Positions 4,957-5,071 of a stretch of 5,071 nt of DNA are shown here, piece by piece. A model generated the notes under the pieces. That model worked only from the letters and a program-made list of their open reading frames with translations. It did no database searches and was not told the DNA's origin. Each line of letters opens with the position of its first letter. The first letter of the stretch is position 1. A program made the translations under genes and the position numbers. This DNA is from Pseudomonadota bacterium (GTDB lineage: Bacteria; Pseudomonadota; Alphaproteobacteria; JAKJEU01), in assembly GCA_022705265.1 (NCBI GenBank), contig JAKJEU010000110.1:1-5071 (forward strand), written 5' to 3'.

Positions 4957-5071
4957 AATTTTATTAATAATGGCATTAAGCTTGGTGGTTTCTTGCTCTA
5001 AATCAGAAGAAAAGACAATAGACAAGAAGCAAGAAGTGTTGGTGAAAGCCTTAACAATTCCATCACTTAAT
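4946..5071 (+). CDS. Lipoprotein, probable RND periplasmic adaptor (membrane fusion protein), N-terminal part
   Basis: The frame is open from ATG 4946 to the window edge (42 codons). It begins with a lipoprotein signal, MKNKILLIMALSLVVSC, with lipobox V-V-S-Cys17. The mature start CSKSEEKTIDKKQ is polar and flexible, and EVLVKALTIP follows, which looks like the first beta strand of HlyD/AcrA-type adaptors. Identity rests mainly on context: it overlaps an OprM-type channel gene by 11 bases, and such channels are encoded with an adaptor and pump. After the lipid cysteine the residues Ser-Lys-Ser resemble Gly-Lys-Ser of MexA, where Lys and Ser at +3/+4 retain the protein in the inner membrane. 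The remaining ~320 residues lie outside the window, so another lipoprotein cannot be excluded. Confidence 0.72.
   Translation, partial: MKNKILLIMALSLVVSCSKSEEKTIDKKQEVLVKALTIPSLN

Overview
The window is strongly AT-rich DNA from a Gram-negative bacterium. It encodes a periplasmic DsbA-like protein, an outer-membrane efflux lipoprotein, an RND-pump adaptor and an AcrR/TtgR-type repressor. That combination points to a proteobacterium. The low GC and AT-rich codon choice would fit a host-associated low-GC lineage, for example one of the low-GC Alphaproteobacteria, but nothing here fixes the taxonomy. No mobile element, tRNA, rRNA or CRISPR array was seen.

Left part (1-1220, + strand): the last 43 codons of an RND-type inner-membrane efflux pump, then one base later a complete D-isomer-specific 2-hydroxyacid dehydrogenase (136-1158, D-lactate dehydrogenase-like). 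A clear intrinsic terminator at about 1181-1218 closes this unit. Middle (1283-2191, + strand): a ten-helix EamA/DMT-type transporter. Its 3' end overlaps by 51 bp the end of a convergent gene.

Right-centre (2141-3401, - strand): a two-gene operon of a TetR-family repressor (AcrR/TtgR/MtrR type) followed by a secreted DsbA-like thiol oxidoreductase. The latter starts at a TTG codon whose Shine-Dalgarno sequence abuts the repressor's stop codon. Right (3547 to the edge, + strand): a NodT/OprM-type outer-membrane factor lipoprotein, overlapping by 11 bp the start of a second lipoprotein. The second is most likely the RND periplasmic adaptor and runs off the window.

The 145-bp divergent intergenic region (3402-3546) holds the regulatory logic. 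A 22-bp near-perfect palindrome resembling AcrR/TtgR operators fills the spacer of a strong-looking promoter (TTGAAA-18-TATAAT) for the efflux operon. It also lies at the expected start site of a facing promoter for tetR-dsbA. The likely model is that the TetR protein represses both the efflux operon and itself, with ligand binding relieving repression. The parts are known families. What stands out is the placement of a DsbA-like gene in the repressor operon, the dehydrogenase attached to an RND pump, and the compact overlapping promoter/operator. I see no clearly new system.
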